Part shown: positions 22,388 through 34,582 of the stretch, piece after piece
Numbering within the stretch: the stretch's first letter is position 1
Layout: each line of letters begins with the position of its first letter
Source: Clarireedia homoeocarpa
Lineage: Eukaryota; Ascomycota; Leotiomycetes; Helotiales; Rutstroemiaceae
Assembly (NCBI GenBank): GCA_001465935.1
Contig: LNKV01000002.1
Coordinates: 434,001 to 498,000 of the forward strand
Direction: 5' to 3'
DNA length: 64,000 bases
Notes under the pieces: model-generated
The model's database searches: none
What the model saw: the letters and a program-made list of their open reading frames with translations, nothing else
Told to the model about the DNA's origin: nothing
Translations under genes and position numbers: made by a program

Positions 22388-25300
22388 TTATCTACGCAGA
22401 GGCGGACGACCCCTCCTCCTAGGTGTCGCAGCCACACTTGATCCGACCGAGGTAGGTCTCATTTCAGGGATTGCAACCTTAAGCGCAGGCTTCATGGCCG
22501 GTATATCGCTATCTGATGGAGACCAACCCTCTGAGTCGGATTCTTCGTCAATGTTCGATACAACTTCTACATCTACGCCTGATACAGCTTCTTCATCTTT
22601 GTTGTCCGATTCTTCTGATTCCATAAGTCGGACGATTGTAGGGGCTTTCTTTACAGGTAGTTCTTCACGTTTGTTGTCGAGACATACAATGGTATGGAAT
22701 GCCTTGCCTGAGGTTTCTTTGGGGCCTTGGTAGTGGAAGGATGGGCGACGGAAAGTAGTGGTTGTTGCGGGTGTTGAATATGGAGCATCGGAATTTGGTG
22801 AGATGAGGTTTGGGTCTGAGGCTTCATGTGCTGATTGACCTGCGGAATTAGAAGTCAGCTCAGAAGGAGGAGTAGATGTGGATGTCGTACCAAGCTCTGG
22901 TGTTGTGATGGAAGGCACAGATTGGTTTGGTGATACTTCACATGCAGTTTTGGAGCTTTGGGTTGTTCTTCGACCGTTGGTTTCACGAGCAGGGCTGAGC
23001 GTAATCGATAGAGACACAGATGCGGCTGGAGTATAGGACGTTTCTCTGGCACTTGGGGCTGCTGACGAAGGACGAAATGAAGATGACGTTTTCGAGGCAA
23101 CGATATTGACCTTCTTCCCCTTAAGCGCAAGCTTTTCTCTAAGTGAAAGAAACTTCTTGGGATGTGCAGCATTTATAGAGCTAGTACTAGGAGGTGGGGG
23201 AGATTTAGATGTAGGCGGTGTCCGTAGCCTAACCTCTTTCCTAGTAACTGGGACAGGTGGGGGAGAGGAAGCTTTTTTACGCGGTCTACCTCTACGTCTC
23301 TTAACGACCACTTGATCTACAGATTGGCTATCTGTTGTGACCCTCGTGGTCTGTGTTTGGACTGATGCTTGAGATAACTTGCTCTTCGTATTATCGACCT
23401 CATTTTGCTCGTCATCGCCATGTATATCTCCTCTAAACATGCTCCCTTCGTTGATTTCGTCTGCCACATTATTCATTGATTCATCATCTTGTGGCTCCAG
23501 ACTTTCACTGTAAGTCTGGGCTTCTTCGGAATCTGTTAGTGCTATACTTTGGGGTGTTCTTCGCTTCCTGATACGCCGGCCTCTATCTTCATCTTGATTT
23601 TCGCCCCCAGCTGCATCATCGTCTCTAGTCTTGGCATCTGAAGAAGTATTGATAGATTGCCGATCAGGCATTGGCCTCTCTGACAATCCGTTGCTGTACC
23701 TAGTTCTCCGCACGGGTCTTGATACTTCAGAATGGTAGCCTTTCTCAGCTTCAGCTTCAGCTTCTTCCTTTCTTGCAAGCCATGCTGATCTTCGATGCTT
23801 TACTATTAGGGTAGGCGGTGCAGAAGAGGTAGCGACATTGGTCTTTACACTGCCACGTGGTCTACCTCGTCGTTTCCCGCTAGAAGCAGGCGTAATGGTA
23901 GTACCATCTTCTGTTATCTTTTCTTTAGTGAGGTAACTCAACGCTTTTGTAGCAAGTTCAACATCGTCGACTTCCCGATCAGCGCTGCCGCATCTTGAGT
24001 TTTGGTTGGTGGGATTAGCAGGTGTCACCTCATCCTCGGAGCTGAGAATTATTTCGATAGGCGGTTCGGTGTATGATTTCAGCTGACCGACGCTCCGCCT
24101 AGGTAGACGAGGCTCAGAGGGTGGGATTACATCCGATTGTACTTCCATAGGTAATTTTGATTTGGAAGACCTCTTCTGACGCTTAGATGCTACAAACTCA
24201 ACATCATCTTCGTCATTTTCCGGAATACCTTCAGAATTCAGTCGCTTTCTTTTCTTGGCTACATTTGCGAACTGAGCTAATGGAGCTAACAACTCTGCCG
24301 AATTAATGATAGGACGTTCATTAGACTCATCATCCGACTTCGGCGAGTCGTACAATATATTGTCCATCTCGTCCATCTCGTCAACTGGTTGCTGATAGTA
24401 CCCAACCCCCATCATTCGAGTCTGACCATCGTGCGATGCCTCAGGATATGGGTTTCCACCAGATACAATTGGTGCTACGGGCTCCAAAAGCCCTGATGGG
24501 TACTCTGCTGCTTCCGCCAAAACTTCAAGTTGAGTTGGGTAATTGTTGTCAAAATCATGGTACGCGTCTATAGAACCGTAGGGTTGATACTGATTTCCGA
24601 AAGAAATGCTAGTTTCAAGAGGGTATTCTTCATTTTGATGATTGCCATTTCTGCTTGGAGACGACGTGTGCGCTCCGCCCAGAAGCTGCGGATCTATATC
24701 TGCTATATTATCAAAAAAGCTTTCTTGGTTGAGGAATGATTGATCATGCCCTTCTTCGAGATAACTGGTGTCGATTAAGTGTTCAAATGCTTTTTGCTGC
24801 TCGGCTTTCTCTCGTAGTCTTTTCATTCTTGCTGTTTCTTCTGGATTGTCTTCATGTTCAGGTCTTAGCCACCCAAGGTTAGTCTTCGAGAAGTCAACCA
24901 GACTTTCGACACTTCTATAATCTGCGACCTTTTTAGTGTCGTGTCCTAGAAGTGTACCTTTTGGAGCGTATGGCTTTTGTTTAGGGTCCTTGCGACATTT
25001 ACCACATGAGCAAATCTTTAGACATTTTGGACATTCCCAGTTTTCGTTCTCCATGACCGTCTGAGGCATAAGGTCAAATGCTCGCCATAGCGTTCCGTAG
25101 CAGTAAGACCGGGAGCAACTACTGCATTGTGCAAGCTTCCATTTCCACTCATGATGAAAACAGATGTGGCAACTGGTGGTTTTATCCTTCGTAGGTTTTA
25201 TTCGGCCTCTCCTTGACGGTTTTCGATAAGGCTTTTTCAGACGACCTTCATCATCAACCTCTGGCTCAACGTCCGATTCTCCAGGGGATGGTTCACGAAT

Positions 25301-26998
25301 ATCTGGTTGTGTAATATCGTGCCAGGGCCTGACTGCAAGTTGTTCTTGGCATATATGAGCAACACTTTTCTTGCCAGATCTCTGCCTCTCCAAATCTAAG
25401 GGCTGGGGTGACTGATCTGTGTGACCCTCAAATTCTAGAACAACGCTACGCCACAATTCATAATTCTGCCTCAAATCCTCTTCTTCCCATTGTTCAACCC
25501 ACTCCAGATTAGAAATGCAAGCACAGGAGCGACCCATCGCATAGCACTCCATGCAAATATCATATGTATCCTGTTCACCCGTATCGGCTGTCAGGATACA
25601 AGATTTGCAGGTCAGAAAACGATTGAAAATGTTGCACCGACAGTACGAACAGGTAACATTTGAGTCGTATGGCAGAAACTCCACTTTCTTCTCTGGGCAG
25701 GTGGGTGAAAATAACTCGCTGATTAAGATTTCTTTATAGAGATGGAATAGTCGTCCAAAGTCCTCCATTACTTGGCGAACTCGGCTTCCGGGTCTCATCC
25801 ACATCTTTGGCTCCACAGTGTCTCGAGAGAGTAGCCCAAAATATTTTTTCAGCGAGTAATAAATGATAGCTTTGTTCTTATACTGTTCGTCTCGGCAGAC
25901 AAGACGGGCACGAGGCAAGGCCTCATGAATTGCGAGCTCGAGTGTGTCGACTGTTGTCCGATTCCATGCCACCTTCATGGTCCGAGTTCCACGGTTCCAA
26001 ACTTGATGTGGAGCTAGAGGTGGTATCAGTATGAGATCACCAGGCTTCTGCTCCGTGACCCATACGTTGAAGGGGGCCTTCCTCCAGGCGTTTAACTGAG
26101 CAAAGTGTTTTTCGACCTCTATATCGTGGCCCAGCACGGACAAGAAATACTCCGAAACCATCTCGCGCTCTTTCGATTCGGTCATAAACCAAATAGAGCT
26201 TCCGGGTTTTTCCCCATCGTTGCCATCAGAGCTTTCAACCATAATATTGTGACCTAAACTTGCGCACATTTCGCGATGAGCCGGAGTGTATGTTCCTTCA
26301 TGACCAATGTAACACATCATATTCATGGCGCGCATGTCAGGTGGCAGGCTGCTCATCAAATCGCCAGCTGGTGCAACTCCTTTTCCAAATCGCATCTGGC
26401 CGAACTCGTTTGGCTCTCGGATTGCACCATCTCCTCCAGTGCGTGACTCTATACATTCATTCAAGTAAAAGAAGGCCTCTGGGAGTCTTTCTTTCAAGCT
26501 TTTAGCCCATTCGTCGGGACAATCGATGTCCTTTAGATAAAGCCGCTGGCATTTTTCATCTTTGTAGCTTTGAGGCGTGACCTGATTTGCAAGTTGAGCC
26601 ATGGAGCGCAGGTAATGACCCATTGTCATCTGAAGGTCAATGCCATTCGGTATGTCGCGGACTTTTTGAACTGTGATAAATTAAAAGTCAGTTGCGCCAT
26701 TGCGTAGGGGTATGCTATGTGACCAACCTTCTTTACCCAAGTTTTGTTCAAGCCATGTCGCATTGAATAGCGATGTCGGAAGATGAGGTGCCCAGCCTTC
26801 CAAAACCAGAGGTCGCCCTTCCACAACAACATGCAGGTATACCAATTGCTCAAGGCTCTGAACCGTGTACTCTGCTAACACAGCTTGAGGAACCCTGCGG
26901 ACCTCATCAAAGCTTTCATTATCCCTAATCAGAGCCGCAAGATCGATGTTCGGCGACAGAGGCACAAACTGAGCTCTGGGGTGGTTGGCGGAAGGCAT
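22388..26998 (-). CDS. JmjC-domain protein with CDCA7-type (4CXXC_R1) zinc finger and AT-hooks
   Basis: Predicted chromatin protein. Exons: 26998-26728 and 26670-22388 (intron 57 nt); 1517 aa. Seen in order: an N-terminal region; a JmjC fold whose iron ligands appear intact, H222 and E224 in TPAHREM and H312 in PPLAPHQVWNRG, so demethylase or hydroxylase activity is possible; a Cys/His block (CSYCRCNIF.., CKSC, CMECYAMGRSCAC) at about 430-475; a second Cys block from TSCHICFHHEW through CSSCSRSYC to CPKCLKICSCGKCRKD at about 590-651, matching the 4CXXC_R1 finger of CDCA7 and plant JmjC proteins; then some 850 disordered residues with AT-hook motifs KRRGRPRGS, RRRGRPRKK and RRRGRPPLRR. The usual prediction from the ATG at 26629 would miss the first 104 residues. 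Its targets are unknown. Confidence 0.9.
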
Positions 26999-28048
26999 GG
27001 TATTATAGTTTACTCAAGTGATTATTCGTGAAAGCTACGAGAAATTGAGACGGCTCGGATAATTCAGTGGCGCACAGTCACAGAGAGCCGCAATCCGAAT
27101 GAGGCAATAGAGTGAATTCATATGAAAGGAGCTTCAAGCGCAGAGGTTGGCATGATCGTGCGATACGTTCTGGTAACGTTAAGGTCGAGGGCGCGTTGAG
27201 TAGTTTGGGGTTTGGGGTTTGGGGTTCCAACAATTCTTGAGTGTTGGTATCTTAACTTCATGCCCACCAATGATTTCGCAGAGTGCTTCAAACTCGGTAA
27301 AATTGTACCAATACCAGTGCTGAATGTGCGCCTCTGGTACAGCTGCAATTGTGAGGCGAGGAGTGAGGTGAATGGCTACGCAAAGTTGAATGCCATTTCC
27401 TGAGTACCGCGATCCGAATCCGAAATAATGGTGGAGAACTGGAGAACGCGAGGTGCAGACGCGCTACGGTTGTGGCTTTCCCTGTGATTACTGTAGAACT
27501 AGTCAGTGCGCTCTTTCAAGCCAAGAGAAAAAAGAGAGGACAAGAAAAAGTGCGAATGACTTCGAGATTTCCGGATTTGGGCATTCGAAAGTGACGGCCT
27601 AAAGGATCTTCTTTCTCAGGCATGAGACTATCTTGGTAAGTTATATCTTTTTGTTTTTCCGCCGCTCACAAGCATCATGATAGAAGCACAATGCAGGATA
27701 TATATAGGAGCAGTCAATTAAGTGCTGAAGTTCTCTATAGAAGAGGCATAACTATAGAGTTTTACGTAATCTACCAGTCGTAGATACAACGTCTGTATTT
27801 TTTTTTCTTTGGGGTTAGAATTCTATCACTGTAGGCTCAATTATTCAGAACGGCAACTGGAAGGGATTTTGGCTTCATCTCGAGGTTATTCCGAGTATTG
27901 TTTCGTGGCTGAGGGTAGGGGCAGCACATTCGCCATACATATAAATCTCATTCGACACTCACATTTCCATTTTCTTATGAATAAAGTTTGATATTATACT
28001 CAGGATATGCTAAACTAACAGGATAAAGTATAGAAGTTGCTCTCCAAG
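26999..28048. other. Divergent intergenic region
   Basis: 1 kb shared by the divergent JmjC and coq2 genes. Three copies of TTTGGGG lie at 27204-27224. No gene is supported. Confidence 0.5.
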
Positions 28049-29320
28049 ATGTCTAAGCACATGTTCTTCGGTTTGCCAGTGGGTTGTCGCAATGCCATCT
28101 TACAAACGGCCTATCAGAATCGTGGACCTTCTTCACTCAAGATAACCTTCAACTATGCACAGACTATAAGCAAATATCCTTTGAAATGCAAGTCAGCGGC
28201 ACGTACTTCTCTATTTGGTCAATCAAGATACTTTCACAAGGGAGGATTGCTTGCCGCTCCAGCTACCTTGGATAACAGCAAGATTTCTTCCTCCACAGTA
28301 GATGAAGCCAGAGCAACAACCCTCAGTCCCTATGAACCTCCCAAAACAGGTCTTATATCGAAGTTACCGCCATCTTGGATGCCGTACGCTGAACTCATAA
28401 GGCTTGATAAGCCGGCTGGTACATACTATTTGTTCTTCCCCTGCTTATTTTCTACCCTGATGGCGGCACCATTCACCGTTCCTATGGCATCGCCACTATC
28501 CGTGGTGGGAACATCTCTCCTTTTTTTCAGTGGAGCTCTTATCATGCGAGGCGCGGGGTGTACTATCAATGATCTATGGGATCGAAAGCTTGACCCTCAT
28601 GTTGCTCGAACTCGTCTCAGGCCCATTGCACGCGGAGCTGTAACACCATTCAATGCACTCGCCTTTACAGGAGTTCAGCTTTTGGCTGGCTTAGGAATCC
28701 TGCTCCAGTTTCCATTTCAATGCCTCTTCTATGGCATTCCAAGTTTGATATTTGTAGCACTCTACCCGCTGGCCAAGCGAGTCACCTATTATCCTCAATT
28801 TGTTCTGGGATTGACATTCTCTTGGGGCGCCATCATGGGCTTTCCGGCTCTTGGTGTGGATCTCATATCCAACAGCACTGCTCTCACAGCAACAAGTTTT
28901 TTGTATACATCAAACGTGGCCTGGACGGTTTTATACGACATGATCTATGCTCACATGGACATTAAGGATGATGCCAGAGCGGGTATCAAGAGTATCGCCT
29001 TAAGACATGATGCACAAACCAAGCAGATCCTCACAGGACTTGCTGTTACCCAGATCGGATTGCTGGCTGCTGCAGGTGTTGCTGCAGGTGCAGGACCAGT
29101 CTTCTTTATTGGTGGATGCGGTGGTGCCGCTGTTACATTGGCAGTTATGATCAAGAGGGTCAATCTTAAAAGTGTGAAGGATTGTTGGTGGTGGTTTGTT
29201 AACGGATGTTTGATCACGGGTGGCGCGATCTCTGCTGGTCTTGCTGGGGATTATCTTGTACGATACGTGCAAAGGAGTGAAGACGAGATTTCTACGACTG
29301 GGATGACCGGAAGTTCGTGA
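28049..29320 (+). CDS. coq2: 4-hydroxybenzoate polyprenyltransferase, mitochondrial (ubiquinone synthesis)
   Basis: Membrane prenyltransferase of the inner mitochondrial membrane that joins the polyprenyl tail to 4-hydroxybenzoate in ubiquinone synthesis. Single exon, 423 aa. Seen: a presequence-like N-terminus with many Arg/Lys/Ser and few acids, the first aspartate motif NDLWDRKLD (from residue 174) followed by RTRLRPIARG, the second motif YDMIYAHMDIKDD (around residue 297-309), and about eight hydrophobic helices. The open frame extends upstream to a TTG at 28037, but the ATG at 28049 is the first usable start. Length and motifs are complete. Confidence 0.95.
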   Translation: MSKHMFFGLPVGCRNAILQTAYQNRGPSSLKITFNYAQTISKYPLKCKSAARTSLFGQSRYFHKGGLLAAPATLDNSKISSSTVDEARATTLSPYEPPKTGLISKLPPSWMPYAELIRLDKPAGTYYLFFPCLFSTLMAAPFTVPMASPLSVVGTSLLFFSGALIMRGAGCTINDLWDRKLDPHVARTRLRPIARGAVTPFNALAFTGVQLLAGLGILLQFPFQCLFYGIPSLIFVALYPLAKRVTYYPQFVLGLTFSWGAIMGFPALGVDLISNSTALTATSFLYTSNVAWTVLYDMIYAHMDIKDDARAGIKSIALRHDAQTKQILTGLAVTQIGLLAAAGVAAGAGPVFFIGGCGGAAVTLAVMIKRVNLKSVKDCWWWFVNGCLITGGAISAGLAGDYLVRYVQRSEDEISTTGMTGSS

Positions 29321-29810
29321 TGAGATGTATAATTATGAACAAATTGATTGGGAATGATGGAAAAAGAGATGGCATAAAATAAAGATGCGCTCCACAACAC
29401 AACGCAACACAACAGGATAAAATTCGCTCGCTCAACAATCAGCGCCTGCCGGTTTCCAAGATTCTTCAACAATACCTGAACTCATTACAACAATTAGCCT
29501 GAGTTTAAGCTAGAAGTCTACTTGTACTGTAAGGCCATGGCCATTGACTCTACTCGAGGCCGGTATTGAAATCGGCGGTGGATGTCCGGCGAAACACTAC
29601 TGCAAAGCACACACACAGATCATGATTGGAGGTGCACGACCTTACTCAGTAAGTAGAACTAGAGCAAGCGGAATCCGTATGATAATCGCCATGGCCTATG
29701 ATGCGTTGGATGTAGATAGTGCGCGCAGTACCCAGATTTTCCCGACTACTTTCGTATTGTATCCCCACCCTTGCATATACAAAGGCGAACAATTTGAAAG
29801 CTTGGACGAG

Positions 29811-29848
29811 CTTGTCCCGTTTGTCCCCTTTGTCCCCTTTGTCCCTCT
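29811..29848. repeat. TTTGTCCCC tandem repeat
   Basis: About four copies of a 9-base unit in an intergenic region. Confidence 0.8.
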
Positions 29849-30651
29849 TTCTGTCAGCCCTTGGCCGTCATGCGAATGAGGGGGTCCTTGTCCAGTCCAG
29901 TCCCTTATGTGGATACTTGGGGTACGCAGAGTGGATGAATGCATCATAGAAAATGAAGCCGCACAGATGTTGTTACTTGTATGAGTACATACTTTAGTAC
30001 AAGTACTGTGCCTGTACTTCGTAGTAGTTTTTTTGCCACTGTACGTTGATTCATGAATGGACAACTTATCGAATAAAGTCCCTTTCATCGTTTTATCCGG
30101 ACGGAAATGTCATGCTTACTCCTCCGCAGTCCGCAAAAACAGGGTTGCCATGCCAGTTGCGCCACAAAAATGAGGGGTGAGGAATTCAGAGCGGTTGCGT
30201 ACAGCAAGAAGAGCCTCGAACCACATTCAGACATCATCCCATTTCCCCAAGAATCTATATATCAAGCTTTACTATTAGCTGATAAGACCAAAAAGCAAGC
30301 AAATCACAAGAACCAGATCCCATCACATCATCTTCTACTCTAACAGTCGATAAAGTTAAGAACATCTAGTGTTTACAAAGTACATCTTACTTTAGTAGCA
30401 AGGGTTCCCCCCCCCCCCAGCAACTTCGAGCTAATCGTCATCGCACTCGAAAATCCGCGACTCCCGTAGTTGAAGAGCGAGAAAATAGAGTCACACTCAC
30501 AGACTCACAGACTCACAGACAATCGTCACAACTCAGACTCGGGACTTTTATAGCGTGGACCCTAGTTCAAGATCTTCGATATAGAAATCAACCCCCTCCT
30601 CTCTCGATTCCCAAAGACTTTGGAAATATCCAGCTCGCAGACTACACCACT

Positions 30652-30704
30652 CTCCATATCCATACCTACATCCATATCCATATCCATATCCAACATCCAT
30701 ATCC
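30652..30704. repeat. CCATAT hexamer repeat in nce102 leader
   Basis: Imperfect CCATAT units, interrupted by CTA and AAC, 70-120 bases before the nce102 ATG and so probably in its 5' UTR. Confidence 0.75.
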
Positions 30705-30772
30705 CAGATTACTCTATCGTTGTCCCAATCACCCACCCTCGACCACCCAGACTCCACAATTAGATCGCCATC

Positions 30773-31317
30773 ATGGTTTCAGTGTCGCAACTCGCTATGC
30801 GCACGGTGCAGTTCGTGTTCGTCCTGATTGCAACAGCTCTTGTCGGTAATGCTATCGATATTCAGCACTGGGGGAACAGCAGCGTCAACTATGCTATGTT
30901 TGCATGTGTTTTCGCTTGGATCGTTCTTCTGTATGGCGCTGCAGCATCCTTTGTAGAGGCGCTGGCTGTTCCTATCGTCATCATCGTCATGGATGCCTTG
31001 GCAACACTCTTCACCCTCCTTGCTGGCATCATTCTCGCCGGATATCTTAACGTACACAGCTGCAGCAACCGAGTGAGTTTTCGGATCTTCTGTTTAGGCA
31101 AATATGCAGCTGTTAACAATTCTGATAGGGCTACCTCAATACCAACCATCTGACGCAAGGCTCGGGGCACCGTTGCCGTGATCTCCAAGCTGCCACTGCC
31201 TTTTTGTGGTTCTCATTCGCTGCCTTCCTTGGCTCCTTGGTGCTCGATGTCATGACTGGACGTTCCAGCATGGCGTCTCGTAGCAGTCGCAGAGGACCAG
31301 CCATGTCCCAAGTATAA
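30773..31317 (+). CDS. nce102: Nce102/Fhn1-type MARVEL-domain membrane protein
   Basis: Four-helix MARVEL-like plasma-membrane protein; in yeast it organises eisosomes, senses sphingolipids and was first found through non-classical export. Exons: 30773-31072 and 31129-31317 (intron 56 nt, phase 0); 162 aa. Seen: NYAMFACVFAWIVLLYG, VIIVMDALATLFTLLAGIIL, the short conserved AHSC-like turn NVHSCSNR before the intron, TQGSGHRCRDLQAATAFLWF after it, and the C-terminal residues MSQV. The TQGSG.RCR.AQA and terminal SQV match my memory of yeast Nce102 closely. Long hexamer-rich leader upstream. Confidence 0.94.
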
Positions 31318-32073
31318 GTAGTCATCAGGTCAGTTTATCATCACTTCACCACTTTACCTCACCAGACCTCGATTTCTCTATCCGTTGGTAGTAGTATGTA
31401 TACTGACTTTCGGTCAGATATAGCATGAGAATATATATACTTTTCTAGTAACAAGATGAATTATGGCTCCGGCGGGACTATGTAGGATAAGAACGACTTT
31501 GTGATAGGATAGGCTATTAGGTTGTGGCACTGGTTTTGCGCTCTAACGGATTTTGGATTTAGGAAACAACAGAAGGATATCCATATGGTGAATGTATGAT
31601 ATGCGCGAACTTAAGTAATAATAATGACCTTCAACGATAAAAAAATATGAAAATGGTGCAGCTATTCATGTGTGAACTGACATGTAAACTTCTCACTGGG
31701 TCGGAAAATCGGGCGTGAAGAATCTTGTACCATCAATCGGAGACAATGAGGCTTGGCTGTGCTTAAATATAATATGCGATTTGAGAAACGGGTTTGGACT
31801 GATAGGCTGTTTGCTCTCTAGGACCTATGGAAAAAATTGACGAGCTTTCCTGCACTGCACAAGTCTGGGTAGCTTTCACAACAGATGATAAACAGTGATA
31901 CTGAGATCGTGCTTGTATGTATGTACATATGTGCCTTGTACAGAATCTCCTATACACAATAGCCTCAAAGGCCATGTTTCCCTAAACGCCATGTTCCAAT
32001 GCTATATCCGGTTGACCATCTAATACCAATTCGATATATTCATTTGGGTAATATCTGCGATACCCCCACACTG
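31318..32073. other. Convergent 3' region
   Basis: 756 bases between the convergent nce102 and Emr1-like genes. Mostly AT-rich 3' UTR. No gene is seen. Confidence 0.5.
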
Positions 32074-32473
32074 TCACAGAGCAGCGGCCGCTTCGACAGC
32101 ACCGGCCCCTTTGAACGCCGCCTTGCTCGTTATCTCGACCTCCACAGGATACTTCCAGGTCATGTACTTGGCCCAACCTACACGTAGACATCATCACATT
32201 AGCAAGGATCCCGGAAGTAACTCTGAACTGAACAATCTTACTCCAATAAGCAACCTTCCTCCCAAAGTATTTGCCCACCCAAGGAACCACGACCATCGTC
32301 AGCATCATCTCCAACTGCTGTAAACTAGCCTCCCATTCCTTCTGGGCATCGGATTCGTCTTCCGAGTCCAAGTCACTGCTGTCTACTGAAGATGGCAGAG
32401 AATCTATCTCATCTTGATCGTTTGAGGATTCAGGATGTGCATCTTCAATGATGTAAGAGTCAGATGTAGACAT
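32074..32473 (-). CDS. Small membrane protein, probable Emr1/Mco6-type mitochondrial protein
   Basis: Exons 32473-32242 and 32177-32074 (intron 64 nt); 111 aa. Seen: an acidic, Ser/Asp-rich N-terminal half (DSSDLDSEDESD), then EWEASLQQLEMMLTMVVVPW, a single hydrophobic segment with the short turn GKYFGRKVAYWSWAKYM, and an Ala-rich C-terminus ending AAAAL. Layout and the Trp-rich segment after the helix resemble the small outer-membrane protein Emr1 of fission yeast (Mco6 of budding yeast), which affects mitochondrial number and contact sites. The gene model is firm; the name is inference. The open frame extends upstream to a TTG at 32515, but the first ATG is 32473. Divergent from eIF2-beta. 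Confidence 0.72.
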
Positions 32474-32842
32474 CTTTCCTGGCGGTTGGAGAATTAGGAA
32501 ATATCGTAATTTCAAAGCACGAAAAGCGCTACCGATGTTCCGGGCGCTGCATTGAGGGGCCCGGAGAGATTTTGAGGTGTGTTTCGAAGCTCTGATGGAT
32601 CTTGAGATAATCCAATGTTGAGAGCTTGATTCTGCGGTGCCGATTGGCGCGCGATCTTATCAGTCACGTGCACTATTTGACTCATTCGAAATAATGCGGG
32701 CGAGATTTCGTCTGTGAGATTCTTTGACGAACGACCATACCACTACCATAATAATCCTCAACAACAGCAGTCGGAAGATAAATCACTTGGAAGATTGTAC
32801 CCGGACCAGGAGTTGCAAGCCAGAATTTCGCATACCGCAATC
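32474..32842. other. Divergent promoter region
   Basis: 370 bases between the Emr1-like gene and eIF2-beta, likely a shared bidirectional promoter. It contains one GTCACGTG box. Confidence 0.55.
32663..32670. promoter_or_regulatory. CACGTG (E-box) site in a divergent promoter
   Basis: GTCACGTG, a typical site for Cbf1-like basic helix-loop-helix factors, 173 bases before the eIF2-beta ATG and 190 before the Emr1-like ATG. Binding is inferred from the motif only. Confidence 0.35.
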
Positions 32843-34007
32843 ATGGCGAGTGAGGTAAGTTGGCCCCTCCGATCCTATTTGCTTTGTGTCACCTTCCACC
32901 CCACCTGAATTTGATTAAGGCAACAAGCACAATTATTTTTCGAATCGAACCCTAACGTGGGAATTATAGGAAGTTGAGATTGATAACAAGCCCCGCAAGT
33001 CGGTAGCATTCAGCGACGGAACTACAATTGTCGACGAGAACGGCGAGGTCACAATGAAGGAAAACGGCCACGACGATAACAAGGAGACTGCGCAGTCTCA
33101 CTCACCTAGTACGCCGCCACTTTCCCAGGCTTTAGGTGCATTTACTGATCCATTCAAAGGCGACGAAGCTGCACCGGCAGACGACGGGCTAGGAGACCTC
33201 TCAATGATGAAGAAGAAAAAGAAGAAGAGCAAGAAGGTCGAAGAAGGCGAAGAAGGTGGCGACGAGCCCGCTGCGGATGGTGGATTGGACCTCTCGACGA
33301 TGAAGAAAAAGAAGAAGAGCAAGAAGCCTAAGGACGCCGAAGATGGCTTTGCAGCCAGACTTGCAGCAGTCAACATTGATGGAGAGGAAGGTGAAAGCGA
33401 GAAAGCTGAGGAAAAGCCTGTCGAGATCGGTGATATGACCAAAGGCACCGGAATCTGGCAACACGACGAAACAAAACCTATTGGATACGAGCTTCTGCTC
33501 TCCCGGTTCTTTACCCTTCTTTCCCAGAAGAACCCAGATCATGCATCATCCGGCTCAAAGAGTTATAAGATCCCTCCGCCACAATGTCTACGTGAAGGAA
33601 ACAAGAAGACCATCTTCGCCAACATTGCTGAGATTTGTAAACGAATGAAGAGAACCGATGAGCACGTCACATCATATCTGTTCGCTGAATTGGGTACAAG
33701 TGGTTCCGTTGATGGTAGCAGACGTCTGGTTATCAAGGGTCGTTTCCAACAGAAGCAAATCGAGAACGTGCTGAGGAAATATATCAGTGCGTCATACCCC
33801 ATTATCTACAAGACCCGTTTATACTAACAGAGAACAGTGGAATATGTTACTTGCAAAACTTGCCGTTCGCCAGATACCGAGCTCAACAAAGGAGAAAACA
33901 GATTGTTCTTCATCACCTGCAACTCGTGTGGATCCAGACGAAGTGTTACTGCTATCAAGACTGGTTTCTCTGCTCAAGTCGGAAAGAGAAGAAGGCAACA
34001 GGGTTAA
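32843..34007 (+). CDS. sui3: Translation initiation factor eIF2 subunit beta
   Basis: Beta subunit of eIF2, which brings initiator Met-tRNA to the 40S ribosome; its Lys blocks bind eIF5 and eIF2B-epsilon. Exons: 32843-32854 (12 nt), 32970-33786, 33838-34007; 332 aa. The first exon gives only MASE, and the intron 32855-32969 has a CCTAAC branch site. Seen: two Lys blocks MKKKKKKSKK and MKKKKKSKK (yeast has three), a middle core with ELLLSRFFTLLSQKNPDHA, NIAEICKRMKR and HVTSYLFAELGT, and the zinc finger CKTCRSPDTELNKGEN..CNSC completed by exon 3. The last acceptor lies in AACAGAGAACAG; the second AG is the one in frame. An in-frame ATG at 33054 would lose the N-terminus. Confidence 0.95.
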
Positions 34008-34582
34008 ATGGGTTTATTATGCTATAATACGATCTTCACGAGGGCGCTCTGCGAGGGAAAAAGATTGTGGACAGATATGTTTTTGGTTGGGAACCTTACT
34101 CCTTGCACATTTGCATATGGTATCATGGTTTCCGACGTACATATAGGCATTTCATACGAGTAATGGCATAACCTCTCTATTATTATTTGGCGAACTGTGA
34201 GAGATGACTCTGGTGGCTATTTACTTGTTTGCATGCATGCATGCATACATTGCATGCCTTAACTTCCAGGTGATTCATTTTTGATGTTTCATGTTTCTCC
34301 TTGTTACAAAGATCACTATGACGCCAGTGCCCATAAGGGTTTCTCTGTAAGAACGACCAGTCAATTTGCAGCATACCTGACACCGACTTTTTCTACATTC
34401 GGCTTGTTTTCTTTGCTACCGACCATGCAACATCACTCGTGATCCAACATTCTTTTTATCATCAGTTGAACTATTTTTGTGCATATTTATTGAACACAGT
34501 CATTCCCACTACTATTGCATCCTTTATCATACAATATCTAATAAGTGCTACTACTGGGCTCTCTCTGCACTACTGTTACAAT
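34008..34582. other. Intergenic region
   Basis: 575 bases of 3' UTR and promoter. A (GCAT)n run occurs at 34230-34247. No gene is seen. Confidence 0.5.
34230..34247. repeat. GCAT microsatellite
   Basis: About four copies of the 4-base unit GCAT. Confidence 0.8.

Larger units (their letters stand above)
29321..30772. other. Intergenic region with short tandem repeats
   Basis: 1.45 kb upstream of nce102. It holds TTTGTCCCC repeats (29811-29848), an 11-C run (30408-30418), three ACTCACAG units (30496-30520) and CCATAT hexamers in the nce102 leader (30652-30704). No gene is supported. Confidence 0.5.

Noticed and set aside
27204..27224. Telomere-like TTTGGGG repeat
   Set aside because: Only three copies, internal, and not the TTAGGG fungal telomere unit; noted as intergenic simple sequence.
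32941..32965. tRNA-like CGAATCGAACCC
   Set aside because: Lies in the first intron of eIF2-beta; the rest of a tRNA cloverleaf is absent.
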